Assembly (NCBI GenBank): GCA_050258555.1
Contig: JBLMZA010000008.1
Location: 1-35,676, forward strand
Reading direction: 5' to 3'
Length of the DNA stretch: 35,676 nt
From: CAISDA01 sp050258555
GTDB taxonomy: Bacteria; Bacteroidota; Ignavibacteria; UBA10030; UBA8401
Within the stretch, counting starts at the first letter, position 1. Each line of letters opens with the position of its first letter. The notes under the pieces are model-generated. The model worked only from the letters and a program-made list of their open reading frames with translations, did not search any database and was not told the origin of the DNA. Of the stretch, positions 7,743 through 15,235 are shown piece by piece. Position numbers and translations under genes: made by a program.

Positions 7743-9998
7743 TCACGGCGTGCCTGCCGGCACGTTGGGGGCAGGCCCCATCACAAATGTAAGCGTCCCG
7801 CCTTTCAGCACTTCGGCTACAGGCAGCATGTGCGCCGTCCACGGCTTTCCGTTCAGCTCCACAGACTGAATGTAGATATTCTCGGGTGAAAGCTTCTCTG
7901 CCGTCATCGTAAATGTTTTCCCGTTCGACAGATGCACGCGGGCGCGCTTCACGCACGGAGACCCGATGGCATATTCCCCGCTTGCCGGCGCAACGGGATA
8001 GAAGCCGAGCGCGGAGAAGATATACCAGGCCGACATCTGTCCGCAGTCGTCATTGCCGCAGAGCGAATTGGGCCTGTTCCCGTACTGCGTCTTCATGATC
8101 TCGTGCACGCGCTGCTGCGTCTTCCACGGCTCTCCCGCATAATCATAGAGATACACGATATGATGGCTCGGCTCGTTGCCGTGCCAGTATTCGCCGATCA
8201 CGCCCTGGATGTCGGACGGCTCCTGAAAGTTTCCCTTCGGCGTATGGAGAAAGAGCGAATCGAGCTTGCGCGTGAAGGCTTTCTTTCCTCCGAAGAGTCC
8301 GATGAGTCCCGGCACATCGTGCGGCACATACCAGGTGTACTGCCAGTTCGTGCCTTCGGTGATATCGCCGCCGTCCACATACTGATGCGGATCGAACGGC
8401 GTGCGCCATGCGCCATGCGAATCCCTGCCGCGCATCAATTGCCAGCTCGTATCAAACAGATTCCTGTAGTATCCGGCGCGCTTCATGAACGTGTGATAAT
8501 CCGAGGTCTTCCCGAGCTTCTTCGCCATCTGCGCGATCGTATAATCGTCGAAGGCGTATTCGAGCGTCTTCGAGACCGATTCGTTTTCCTTGTCGAACGG
8601 CACCCAGCCGAGCGCGGCATAGGTCGCCACGTTGTCGTAATGCGGATTCATGGCCGTGCGCCTTGCTGCCTCATAGGCGCGCTCGTAATCGAATCCCTTC
8701 ACGCCGTTCATGATCGCATCGGCGATCACCGGCACGCCGTGATAGCCGATCATGCACCAGGTTTCATTGCCCTGCAGCGACCAGACCGGAAGCAGATGCT
8801 CGACGCTCTGATCGTAGTGCGCCAGCATGGAATTGATCATCGAGGCGTCGCGTGAGGCCTGTATGAGCGTGAAGAGGGGATGCGTTGCGCGGTAGGTGTC
8901 CCAGAGCGAAAAGATCGCATGGTTGGTGAATCCTTTTGCGCGGTGGATATTCTGGTCGAAGCCGCGGTATTCGTGCGTCACATCCTCATAAAGCGTCGGC
9001 GCCAGGAAGGCGTGATACATCGAAGTGTAAAAAGTCTCCTTTTCCTCCTGCGTCCCCTCGATCTCGATGCGGGAAAGCTCGCGGTCCCATTTCGCTTCGG
9101 TCGCCTCGACGATCCGCTCGAAATTCCAGTCCGGCATTTCGGCATCGAGATTTTTGAGCGCATTGGCCGTGCTGACGGCCGAGATGCCGATTTTGACGGA
9201 GATCCGTTCCTTTGCCTGCGTCCTGTAAAACGCGAAGAAGCGGAGATCCTTGCCGGCCGCTTCCTGCGCGCTGCGGAACCGGTAGGTATTATAGATGACC
9301 GGCTTGCCGTCGCTCATGATGCGGAAGGAATCGAACGCGCGCGAATAGCGTGCCGCAAAATACAGGTGCCGTTCCTTCGCCCAGCCCCTGACCAGATGAT
9401 AGCCCGTGATGAGCGAATCATTTTCCACACGGATGTTCGACCACTGCACATCCCAGCGCAGCACGTGTTTCAGATCGGTCATGATCGATGCGCTGTCCGA
9501 CTGAGGAAACGTGAGGCGCATCATGCCCGAACGGTCGGAGGCCGCGAGTTCGACATCCACATCCGAGCGCTCCAGATGCACGCGGTAGTATCCGGCGCGC
9601 GCCTCCTCGCGCGCATGCGAGTAGCGCGACCGGTATCCGGAATCGGGCCATGCCTTCGGTCCCGGCTCGAGTTTCGGCGTGCCGATCTGCGGCATGAAAA
9701 GGAAGTCGCCCAGGTCGGGAATGCCCGTCCCGTTCAGATGCGTCATCGAAAAGCCGATGATGGAGCTGTCCGAATATTCATAGCCCGAGGCCGTTTCCCA
9801 GAGCCACATTTCGGTATCGGGAGAGAACTGCACCATGCCGAAGGGCGCAGAGGGTCCCGGAAACGTGTTGCCTTCCCCCTGTGTGCCGACAAACGGCCTG
9901 ATATAGGAAGCGAAGCGTCCCGAGGCCGCCATCGAGGGCTCCTGAAAAAGCAGGCAGAGACAGAAGCCGGCTGCCATGCATGCGATCATTCTATTCAT
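7743..9998 (-). CDS. Glycoside hydrolase family 92 alpha-mannosidase, exported
   Basis: A 751-residue protein with a signal peptide (MNRMIACMAAGFCLCLLFQ). The mature start, IRPFVGTQGEGNTFPGPSAPFGMVQ, is a GH92 hallmark. The C-terminal (alpha/alpha)6 domain carries TEGTNWQYTWYVPHDV, HGNEPSHH (containing the family's acid glutamate) and GNDDCGQMSAWYIFSALG (containing the aspartates assigned as base). GH92 enzymes are Ca2+-dependent exo-alpha-mannosidases, typically alpha-1,2, and Bacteroidota use them on N-glycan or yeast mannan. A Cys in the signal region does not form a clean lipobox. No SusC/SusD pair or other glycosidase is nearby. The start overlaps the end of the PNPOx-like gene by 8 bases, placing it last in the thyA-folA run. 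The product linkage is inferred from the family. Confidence 0.95.
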   Translation of the reverse strand: MNRMIACMAAGFCLCLLFQEPSMAASGRFASYIRPFVGTQGEGNTFPGPSAPFGMVQFSPDTEMWLWETASGYEYSDSSIIGFSMTHLNGTGIPDLGDFLFMPQIGTPKLEPGPKAWPDSGYRSRYSHAREEARAGYYRVHLERSDVDVELAASDRSGMMRLTFPQSDSASIMTDLKHVLRWDVQWSNIRVENDSLITGYHLVRGWAKERHLYFAARYSRAFDSFRIMSDGKPVIYNTYRFRSAQEAAGKDLRFFAFYRTQAKERISVKIGISAVSTANALKNLDAEMPDWNFERIVEATEAKWDRELSRIEIEGTQEEKETFYTSMYHAFLAPTLYEDVTHEYRGFDQNIHRAKGFTNHAIFSLWDTYRATHPLFTLIQASRDASMINSMLAHYDQSVEHLLPVWSLQGNETWCMIGYHGVPVIADAIMNGVKGFDYERAYEAARRTAMNPHYDNVATYAALGWVPFDKENESVSKTLEYAFDDYTIAQMAKKLGKTSDYHTFMKRAGYYRNLFDTSWQLMRGRDSHGAWRTPFDPHQYVDGGDITEGTNWQYTWYVPHDVPGLIGLFGGKKAFTRKLDSLFLHTPKGNFQEPSDIQGVIGEYWHGNEPSHHIVYLYDYAGEPWKTQQRVHEIMKTQYGNRPNSLCGNDDCGQMSAWYIFSALGFYPVAPASGEYAIGSPCVKRARVHLSNGKTFTMTAEKLSPENIYIQSVELNGKPWTAHMLPVAEVLKGGTLTFVMGPAPNVPAGTP

Positions 9999-10464
9999 TC
10001 CAATCTCCCGATTGTTTTGCGGTGAGTTCGTCGATGGTGAGTTTCATGATTGCCAGAGAGCGGACCTGTCCGCTCTTGAACGCGTTCGGTCCCGGCTTTC
10101 CGTGCTGCGCCATGATCAGCTCCAGCACGCGGCGCTTCTCTTCTTCCCCTTCAATAAACTCCACTCGCCCGTACCCGATCACGCACCGATATTTCGTCGT
10201 CCACTCGCAGGCCAGCTCATGCGGAACGACTTCCACTCCGGATTCTATTTCGAAACAGACGCGCGGATGCGCCCTGAGGATGTCGATCTTTCGTCCGGCC
10301 GCGGCCGAGTGAAAAAAGAGCGCGCCTTCATGGCATGCATAATTCAGCGGCACAAGATAGGGTTCGCCCGACTGATCGACCATGGCCAGCCGGCATATAT
10401 GGGATGCAGACAGGATGTGTTCGATCAGGGCCGGATCGGTGATGGCTTTGTCGTTTCGTCGCAT
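9991..10464 (-). CDS. Pyridoxamine 5'-phosphate oxidase-like flavin-binding protein
   Basis: A 157-residue split-barrel protein of the PNPOx-like/FMN-binding superfamily (Pfam Pyridox_ox_2 / NimA-like type). The N-terminal block ICRLAMVDQSGEPYLVPLNYA is typical, followed by ALFFHSAAAGRKIDILRAHPRVCFEIE and the strand KYRCVIGYGRVEFIEG. Members bind FMN, F420 or haem and include NimA-type nitroreductases and general-stress proteins; it is not PdxH itself, being shorter and lacking the PdxH C-terminus. The cofactor cannot be assigned. It starts 14 bases after the folA stop and its TAG lies within the start region of the GH92 gene. Confidence 0.88.
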   Translation of the reverse strand: MRRNDKAITDPALIEHILSASHICRLAMVDQSGEPYLVPLNYACHEGALFFHSAAAGRKIDILRAHPRVCFEIESGVEVVPHELACEWTTKYRCVIGYGRVEFIEGEEEKRRVLELIMAQHGKPGPNAFKSGQVRSLAIMKLTIDELTAKQSGDWNE

Positions 10465-10478
10465 GCGTCTTGTTGGTA

Positions 10479-10943
10479 TCAGATCCGGCGGTAGTCGCGG
10501 AATGTGAAGCCGTCGTGCGGCTCTTCGGCTTCCAGCCGGAAGCGTTTTTCGATGAGTGATTCGTAGGGAGGAAAATACGTGTCGCCGTCCGCATCGCTCT
10601 CGACATGCGTGAGGCAGAGCCGGTCGGCAATGGGCAGCGTCTGGCGGTAGAGTTCTCCGCCTCCGATGACAAACACGTTCTCTTCATTCTTCAGCGCTTC
10701 GAGCGCCGCTTCGAGCGAGGCATAGGTTTCTATGCCCGGTATTGCATGATGCGTCAGCACGACATTGCGGCGGCCCGAAAGCGCGCGGCCGATCGATTCG
10801 AAGGTTTTCCGTCCCATCAGCACGGTGTGCCCCATCGTCAGGCGCCTGAAGCGCTTCAGGTCTTCGGAAATGTGCCAGGGCAGACGGCCCTCGGTTCCGA
10901 TCACGCGCTTGTGATTGAGCGCGGCAATGAGAATGAGTGTCAT
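10479..10943 (-). CDS. folA: Dihydrofolate reductase
   Basis: A 154-residue enzyme reducing dihydrofolate to tetrahydrofolate with NADPH. Diagnostic blocks are the start MTLILIAALNHKRVIG, LPWHISEDLKRFRRLTMGHTVLMGRKTFESIG, RRNVVLTH, VFVIGGGELYRQTLP and the C-terminal TFRDYRRI. The acidic active-site residue lies in ISEDLKRF. The length is normal. The start is set by the conserved N-terminus; a longer in-frame extension to 11030 would overlap thyA and is Ser/Arg-rich noise. It lies 10 bases after thyA, the classic partner gene, since thymidylate synthase produces the dihydrofolate that this enzyme recycles. Confidence 0.97.
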   Translation of the reverse strand: MTLILIAALNHKRVIGTEGRLPWHISEDLKRFRRLTMGHTVLMGRKTFESIGRALSGRRNVVLTHHAIPGIETYASLEAALEALKNEENVFVIGGGELYRQTLPIADRLCLTHVESDADGDTYFPPYESLIEKRFRLEAEEPHDGFTFRDYRRI

Positions 10944-10953
10944 AGGCAGAATC

Positions 10954-11766
10954 TCAGACGGCGACGTCGAATCTGATGGCCGGATCGGGCGTGTAATTGA
11001 CGAGCTCGAAATCCTCGAATGAGAGTTCATCGAGCGGCTTTCTGGCGATGCGCAGTTCGGGAAGCGGCTTGGGCGTGCGCTTCAGCTGCTCCCTGAGTCC
11101 GTCGATATGATTCACATAAATATGGGCGTCGATAATCGTGTGGCTGAAGCATCCGGGCGTGAGGCCGACATCCTGGGCAACGGCCTGCGTCAGGAGCGAG
11201 TAGGCCGCGATATTGAACGGGATGCCGAGCGCGATATCACCCGAGCGCTGCGTGAGATGGCAGTTCAGATGTCCCTCCGACACGTTGAAGGCGAACGTAT
11301 AGTGGCACGGCGGCAGCTTGCTGTGCAGGGCGTTGCCCGGCTCCCAGGCCGTGACCACCATGCGGCGGCTTTCGGGCTGCGTGCGGAGCAAGTGCATCAC
11401 CTCGGCGATCTGGTCGATCTCCGTCACGCTGTACGCGCCCGTGGCCGGATCGATCTGCGCGCTCGGGAAACGCCGCCAGTAGCGGCCGTAGGCGGTCTCG
11501 AGATTACCGTCGGCATCGGCCCAGGCGTCCCAGATCTTCGTCTTGGTGCGGAGATTGCGGATGTGGTCTTCGCCCGACAAGTACCAGAGCACTTCATAGA
11601 GAAGCGCCTTGAAGTTCACTTTTTTTGTGGTGACTAAGGGGAAGCCTTTTTTCAGATCGATCGTGTAATGTTCGGCAAAGCACGAGATCGTATCGACGCC
11701 CGTGCGGTTGTGTTTGCGGATGCCGCGGGTGAGCACGCGCTCAACAAGGTCGAGATATTCTTTCAT
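10954..11766 (-). CDS. thyA: Thymidylate synthase
   Basis: A 270-residue enzyme methylating dUMP to dTMP with methylene-tetrahydrofolate. The catalytic Cys is C154 in LPPCHYTF. Other family blocks are the phosphate-binding KHNRTGVDT, FPLVTTKKVNFKALLYEVLWYLSG, the Arg pair in QPESRRMVV, QRSGDIALGIPFNIAAYSLL, HIYVNHIDG and the conserved C-terminal valine (FDVAV). The length is slightly above the 264 residues of E. coli ThyA. It is followed by folA 10 bases on and preceded by the SAM methyltransferase 15 bases upstream, so the run is probably one transcript. Confidence 0.98.
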   Translation of the reverse strand: MKEYLDLVERVLTRGIRKHNRTGVDTISCFAEHYTIDLKKGFPLVTTKKVNFKALLYEVLWYLSGEDHIRNLRTKTKIWDAWADADGNLETAYGRYWRRFPSAQIDPATGAYSVTEIDQIAEVMHLLRTQPESRRMVVTAWEPGNALHSKLPPCHYTFAFNVSEGHLNCHLTQRSGDIALGIPFNIAAYSLLTQAVAQDVGLTPGCFSHTIIDAHIYVNHIDGLREQLKRTPKPLPELRIARKPLDELSFEDFELVNYTPDPAIRFDVAV

Positions 11767-11781
11767 AGCGTTGGTATTCTT

Positions 11782-12573
11782 TCAGCGTCCAATAAGATAG
11801 AAAGCCGTTGTCGTCAGGAAATCGCGCACGTAGGGAATGTCGCGCACGATGGGCAGCTGTTCGCGCGGCGTCAGATTGAATTTGATTTTGTAATTGGGAT
11901 TGATCAGGTAGAGCGTGCGCGAGACGATCTTCAGCTTCGAGGCGCGCACGATGCGCTCGAAGCGTTCGAGCGAAATGCGCGTCCGATAAATATTTTCCAG
12001 CTCCTCGATGATCGTCGGATCCTCGTTCCCGAGCTTCAAGAGTCCCCTGTAGAGCGGAAGCGGCAATAGATGATAATATGGAATCATCGAGAGCCATTTC
12101 TTCGAACACATCTGCTGGTGGCCGCCGAAAGGCATGCACCATGGGGGAAAGGCAAAGAAGATCAGGCCGCCCGGAGCAAGAAATCCGGAAAGAAGCGGAA
12201 TGAGCTTCTCCTGCTCCGGAATATGTTCGAGCGTGTCTTTGAGCACGATGAGGTCGAATTTCCCTTCGAAGGCACGCCGGCAGTCCTCGTCGTAGATGCT
12301 TTTGGCGTAGAACGAGGCGCGGCCTTCTTCGACTTCCTCCCTCATGAAGTCCGAGGCCAGGTCGACGCGGTATTTGTGGGGATCGACGCCCGTGCCGGTC
12401 ATGCCGAGCTCCACGAACGGCTTCAGGACGCCTCCCTCGCCGCACCCCACTTCGAGCACCTGCATGCCGGTGGTGAGCGAAAGCGAGCGGGCGATGAACG
12501 GAATCACATACTCTTTGGTGTTCCTCTGCTGCTGTTCATAGTACAGCGTGCGATCGTTGTGGAAATCGAACAT
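11782..12573 (-). CDS. Class I SAM-dependent methyltransferase
   Basis: A 263-residue cytoplasmic protein with a methyltransferase-11-like Rossmann domain. Motif I is VLEVGCGEGG (39-48), followed by an acidic loop GTGVDPHKYRV, motif II-like FDLIVLKDTLEHIP, and motif III LAPGGLIFFAFPPW. After about residue 150 come GGHQQMCSKK and a helical C-terminal part that may bind the substrate, which is unknown. The start MFDFHNDRTLYY at 12573 is chosen because related proteins begin like this. An ATG at 12603 is in frame, but it lies against the T-tract of the upstream terminator and lacks a ribosome binding site. The gene heads the thyA-folA run. No promoter is clear in the short gap. Confidence 0.85.
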   Translation of the reverse strand: MFDFHNDRTLYYEQQQRNTKEYVIPFIARSLSLTTGMQVLEVGCGEGGVLKPFVELGMTGTGVDPHKYRVDLASDFMREEVEEGRASFYAKSIYDEDCRRAFEGKFDLIVLKDTLEHIPEQEKLIPLLSGFLAPGGLIFFAFPPWCMPFGGHQQMCSKKWLSMIPYYHLLPLPLYRGLLKLGNEDPTIIEELENIYRTRISLERFERIVRASKLKIVSRTLYLINPNYKIKFNLTPREQLPIVRDIPYVRDFLTTTAFYLIGR

Positions 12574-12608
12574 AGCATTCCGGCTGATTGAAGTGGATAT
12601 CATCAATA

Positions 12609-12644
12609 TAAAAAAATAAAGGGCGAAATACCATTTCGCCCTTT
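12609..12644 (-). terminator. Rho-independent terminator after the tandem S8 proteases
   Basis: A perfect 12-bp stem (arms 12618-12629 and 12633-12644, GC-rich core GGGCG/CGCCC) with a 3-base loop. On the minus strand it is followed by a run of seven T's (12616-12610). It lies 28 bases past the stop of the 12673 gene and separates the protease pair from the thyA cluster. Confidence 0.9.
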
Positions 12645-12672
12645 CACCAATTTTTCCCTGCGAGAGAAGCGA

Positions 12673-15090
12673 TTATTTCTGCAGTATGAGCTTCTTCACC
12701 GACGTAAAGCCTCCTGATTCCAGCCGGCAGAGATAGACGCCGCTTGATGCCCCATCGGCCTTCCATTCGGCCGCATAGGAGCCGGGCTCCATCTCCCGAT
12801 CGACCAGTACCGCGCGCACTCTTCCGAGAAGATCGTAGACGAGAAGACGCACATGTCCTTTGCGCGCGATGGAAAACTGCAGCGTCGTCGACGGATTGAA
12901 CGGATTCGGATAGTTCTGCGCCAATGCATATTCCACGGGCGCGCCCTCGATCGCGGCTTCGACGACGCAACTGTATTCGACACTGCCATCCCGGTCGATC
13001 TGTTTGAGGCGATAGGCATTCACACCCGTATGCGCAAACCGGTCTGTGAATGCGTATTCATGCGGGGCGCTTGTCGTGCCTGCGCCCGGCACGAAACCGA
13101 TCTTCGCCCACGACGAGGAAGCGGACGCGCCCATCTTGCGCTCCACTTCGAATCCGTAATTATTCGTCTCGGTCGCCGTCGTCCAGGAAAGAAGAACCGC
13201 GCCGTTTTGCACCTCCGATGTGAACGAGGCCAGTTCCACAGGCAGTGCAGAACTTTGAAGCGCCGCATTCACATCGAGCTTTCCATGGCCCCACGTCATA
13301 TTGGGAACGCTGCCGGTATACGTGTCTGCCACTCCCGTCTGCTCGATCGCATCATAGATCTGCTGCGGCGTGGCAGCGGGCGTATGCTGAAACATCAGCG
13401 CCGCACAGCCCGCGGCCACGGGCGATGCCATGCTCGTGCCTTCCATGAGATAATAATTTGCATCCCCGCCCACCGTGCCATCGTTATCGATCCATGCCCA
13501 GTTGGGTGTGGCATAGACATCGCGGTCGCGGATGGAAATGATTTCATGCCCGGGCGCGGTGATGTTCGGTTTCTGCATGCCGTCGATGCGCGGACCGCGC
13601 GCCGAAAAGGGGACAATTTCGTCTTCCGCCAATCCCCACGACCAGGGATTGCCGGCATAATCAATCCAGCTCCCGCGCGATGTGTAGGCGCCGACGGCGA
13701 AGGCATGGTCGGCCGCAGCCGGAGAATTGATTGTATAGCTCGGATCGGGCAGCGCGAACTTCACCTTCCCGTTACCCCATTCTTCATAGATATGGAATGT
13801 CTGCGCCGCGCTCGACGGATTCGACACGCGCAGCAGATACGTCAGCGAGCCCGCCGGCACGTATGTATCGCAGATGGCATAGGCCGATTCCGTTCCGCGC
13901 GGACTTTCTGTTGTCGGTTCAGCGATGACGTTGGAAAGCGGGACACCGCCCGCCGAATAAAAGTTCAGTCCGAGGCCATTATGCGCCAAGCCGTCCGACC
14001 AGACGAGATTGAAGGAAAGCTTCGTATCGTTGATGCCGGCATTGGTCACATTGACTTCAATATAGGGCGATGTGCCGAGTCCGGCGACCGTTCCTGAATA
14101 ATGATAGCCTTTCGATCCCCAATTGCCCGCCGAAACGAAGCAGGCAGCGCCTTTGCTGAATGCGTAATCCAGCGCCTGCTCGGTCATGTCCGAGCCGTCG
14201 TGATAGGCTTCCCAGCCGCCGTAGCTCAGATTGATCACCTTCGCACCGTATGTGTCGACCGCCGCTTTAATGGCACCGACCATGGCCGCATCGGTAGCCT
14301 GACTGGTGGAAATTCTGCCGATCTTCAGGAAGACGAGCTTCGCATCGGGCGCCATGCCCTTGTAGGCGCCGCCGCGGTTGGCGGTATTGAGCACGGGCGA
14401 CGTCGAATAGCCGCCCTTGCCAAGCACGGTGCCTGCGACATGCGTGCCGTGTCCGGTGACCGTGTTGCGCACATTATTATTGACCGAGTCCGGATAGAAC
14501 GCGTAGTTGCGGATTTCCTTGTCGCCCGGCAGCTCCGTAGCCGGGAGCGCGTCATCGAGTCCGGAATCGATCACCGCCACCTTCACGCCGCTTCCGGTCC
14601 ATCCCGAACCCCACGCCAGGGAGGCTTTCACTGAAACGGCGGCGACATTATTTTGCGGATGCGACAGGCGCTCGGCGGAATCCATTTTCCTTACCGACAT
14701 CATCGAGAGCACATCGCCGATCTTGTCGACGGGCACCTTCGCGATGAAAAATCCGAGCGGATGATTTCCCACCGCAGGAATCCAGCTTGCGGGATACGCG
14801 CGCACGCCGCGCTCTTCGAGTTCTGCCGTTTCGGCCGGCGTGGGTGCATGTTCCGCATAGATCACGGTTGTGAGCATGGGCGCCTCGGCGTTCATGAGCC
14901 GGGATGCAGCATGCCGGACTTTCTCGCGCGCATGCCTCAGAAGCAAAGCGCTGCCGACTTTGCCGATCTGTTCGGCATTCAACTGCGGGTATTTGGAAGA
15001 AAGTGAGAATGCAGGCTGGGATAAGAGCAGAGACGGCGAGCAAATGCACAAAGCAAGCAATGGCAAAGCTTGACGGATACGATGGTTCAT
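12673..15090 (-). CDS. Subtilisin-like S8 serine protease with T9SS sorting domain (copy 1)
   Basis: An 805-residue secreted protease. A signal peptide (ending near LLSQPAFS) is followed by a propeptide-like region to about residue 145. The S8 domain carries the triad D175 (VAVIDSGLD), H214 (TGHGTHVAG) and S553 (GTSMASPVAAG). About 150 residues with a PPC-like beta segment (YVPAGSLTYLLRVSNPSSAAQTF) lie between H and S. After the catalytic domain comes an FN3/Ig-like part (VLLSWTTATETNNYGFEVERK). The tail is a T9SS type A sorting domain with QNYPNPFNPSTTLQF, ending KKLILQK. It should be exported by Sec, crossed over the outer membrane by T9SS and anchored or released. It starts at ATG 15090 behind GGAGGGGG and is a tandem paralogue of the next gene. 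Confidence 0.95.
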   Translation of the reverse strand: MNHRIRQALPLLALCICSPSLLLSQPAFSLSSKYPQLNAEQIGKVGSALLLRHAREKVRHAASRLMNAEAPMLTTVIYAEHAPTPAETAELEERGVRAYPASWIPAVGNHPLGFFIAKVPVDKIGDVLSMMSVRKMDSAERLSHPQNNVAAVSVKASLAWGSGWTGSGVKVAVIDSGLDDALPATELPGDKEIRNYAFYPDSVNNNVRNTVTGHGTHVAGTVLGKGGYSTSPVLNTANRGGAYKGMAPDAKLVFLKIGRISTSQATDAAMVGAIKAAVDTYGAKVINLSYGGWEAYHDGSDMTEQALDYAFSKGAACFVSAGNWGSKGYHYSGTVAGLGTSPYIEVNVTNAGINDTKLSFNLVWSDGLAHNGLGLNFYSAGGVPLSNVIAEPTTESPRGTESAYAICDTYVPAGSLTYLLRVSNPSSAAQTFHIYEEWGNGKVKFALPDPSYTINSPAAADHAFAVGAYTSRGSWIDYAGNPWSWGLAEDEIVPFSARGPRIDGMQKPNITAPGHEIISIRDRDVYATPNWAWIDNDGTVGGDANYYLMEGTSMASPVAAGCAALMFQHTPAATPQQIYDAIEQTGVADTYTGSVPNMTWGHGKLDVNAALQSSALPVELASFTSEVQNGAVLLSWTTATETNNYGFEVERKMGASASSSWAKIGFVPGAGTTSAPHEYAFTDRFAHTGVNAYRLKQIDRDGSVEYSCVVEAAIEGAPVEYALAQNYPNPFNPSTTLQFSIARKGHVRLLVYDLLGRVRAVLVDREMEPGSYAAEWKADGASSGVYLCRLESGGFTSVKKLILQK

Positions 15091-15235
15091 AGCGGCCCCC
15101 CTCCGATAATGAACTTCCCCATCACGCATCGTATGCGGCCGTGAAAACAGGCCGAGGTATGTAAGCGGAAATTATGGAATTTTCCGGAAAGGCGCCAGTA
15201 GAATTTTGTAATAATCCATTCGGCGTGTGAGCCGG

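Noticed and set aside
11301..11326. TGGCAC...TTGC resembling a sigma-54 promoter
   Set aside because: The distance between the GG and GC elements is too long for a -24/-12 promoter, and it lies inside thyA around the codons of the active-site Cys.
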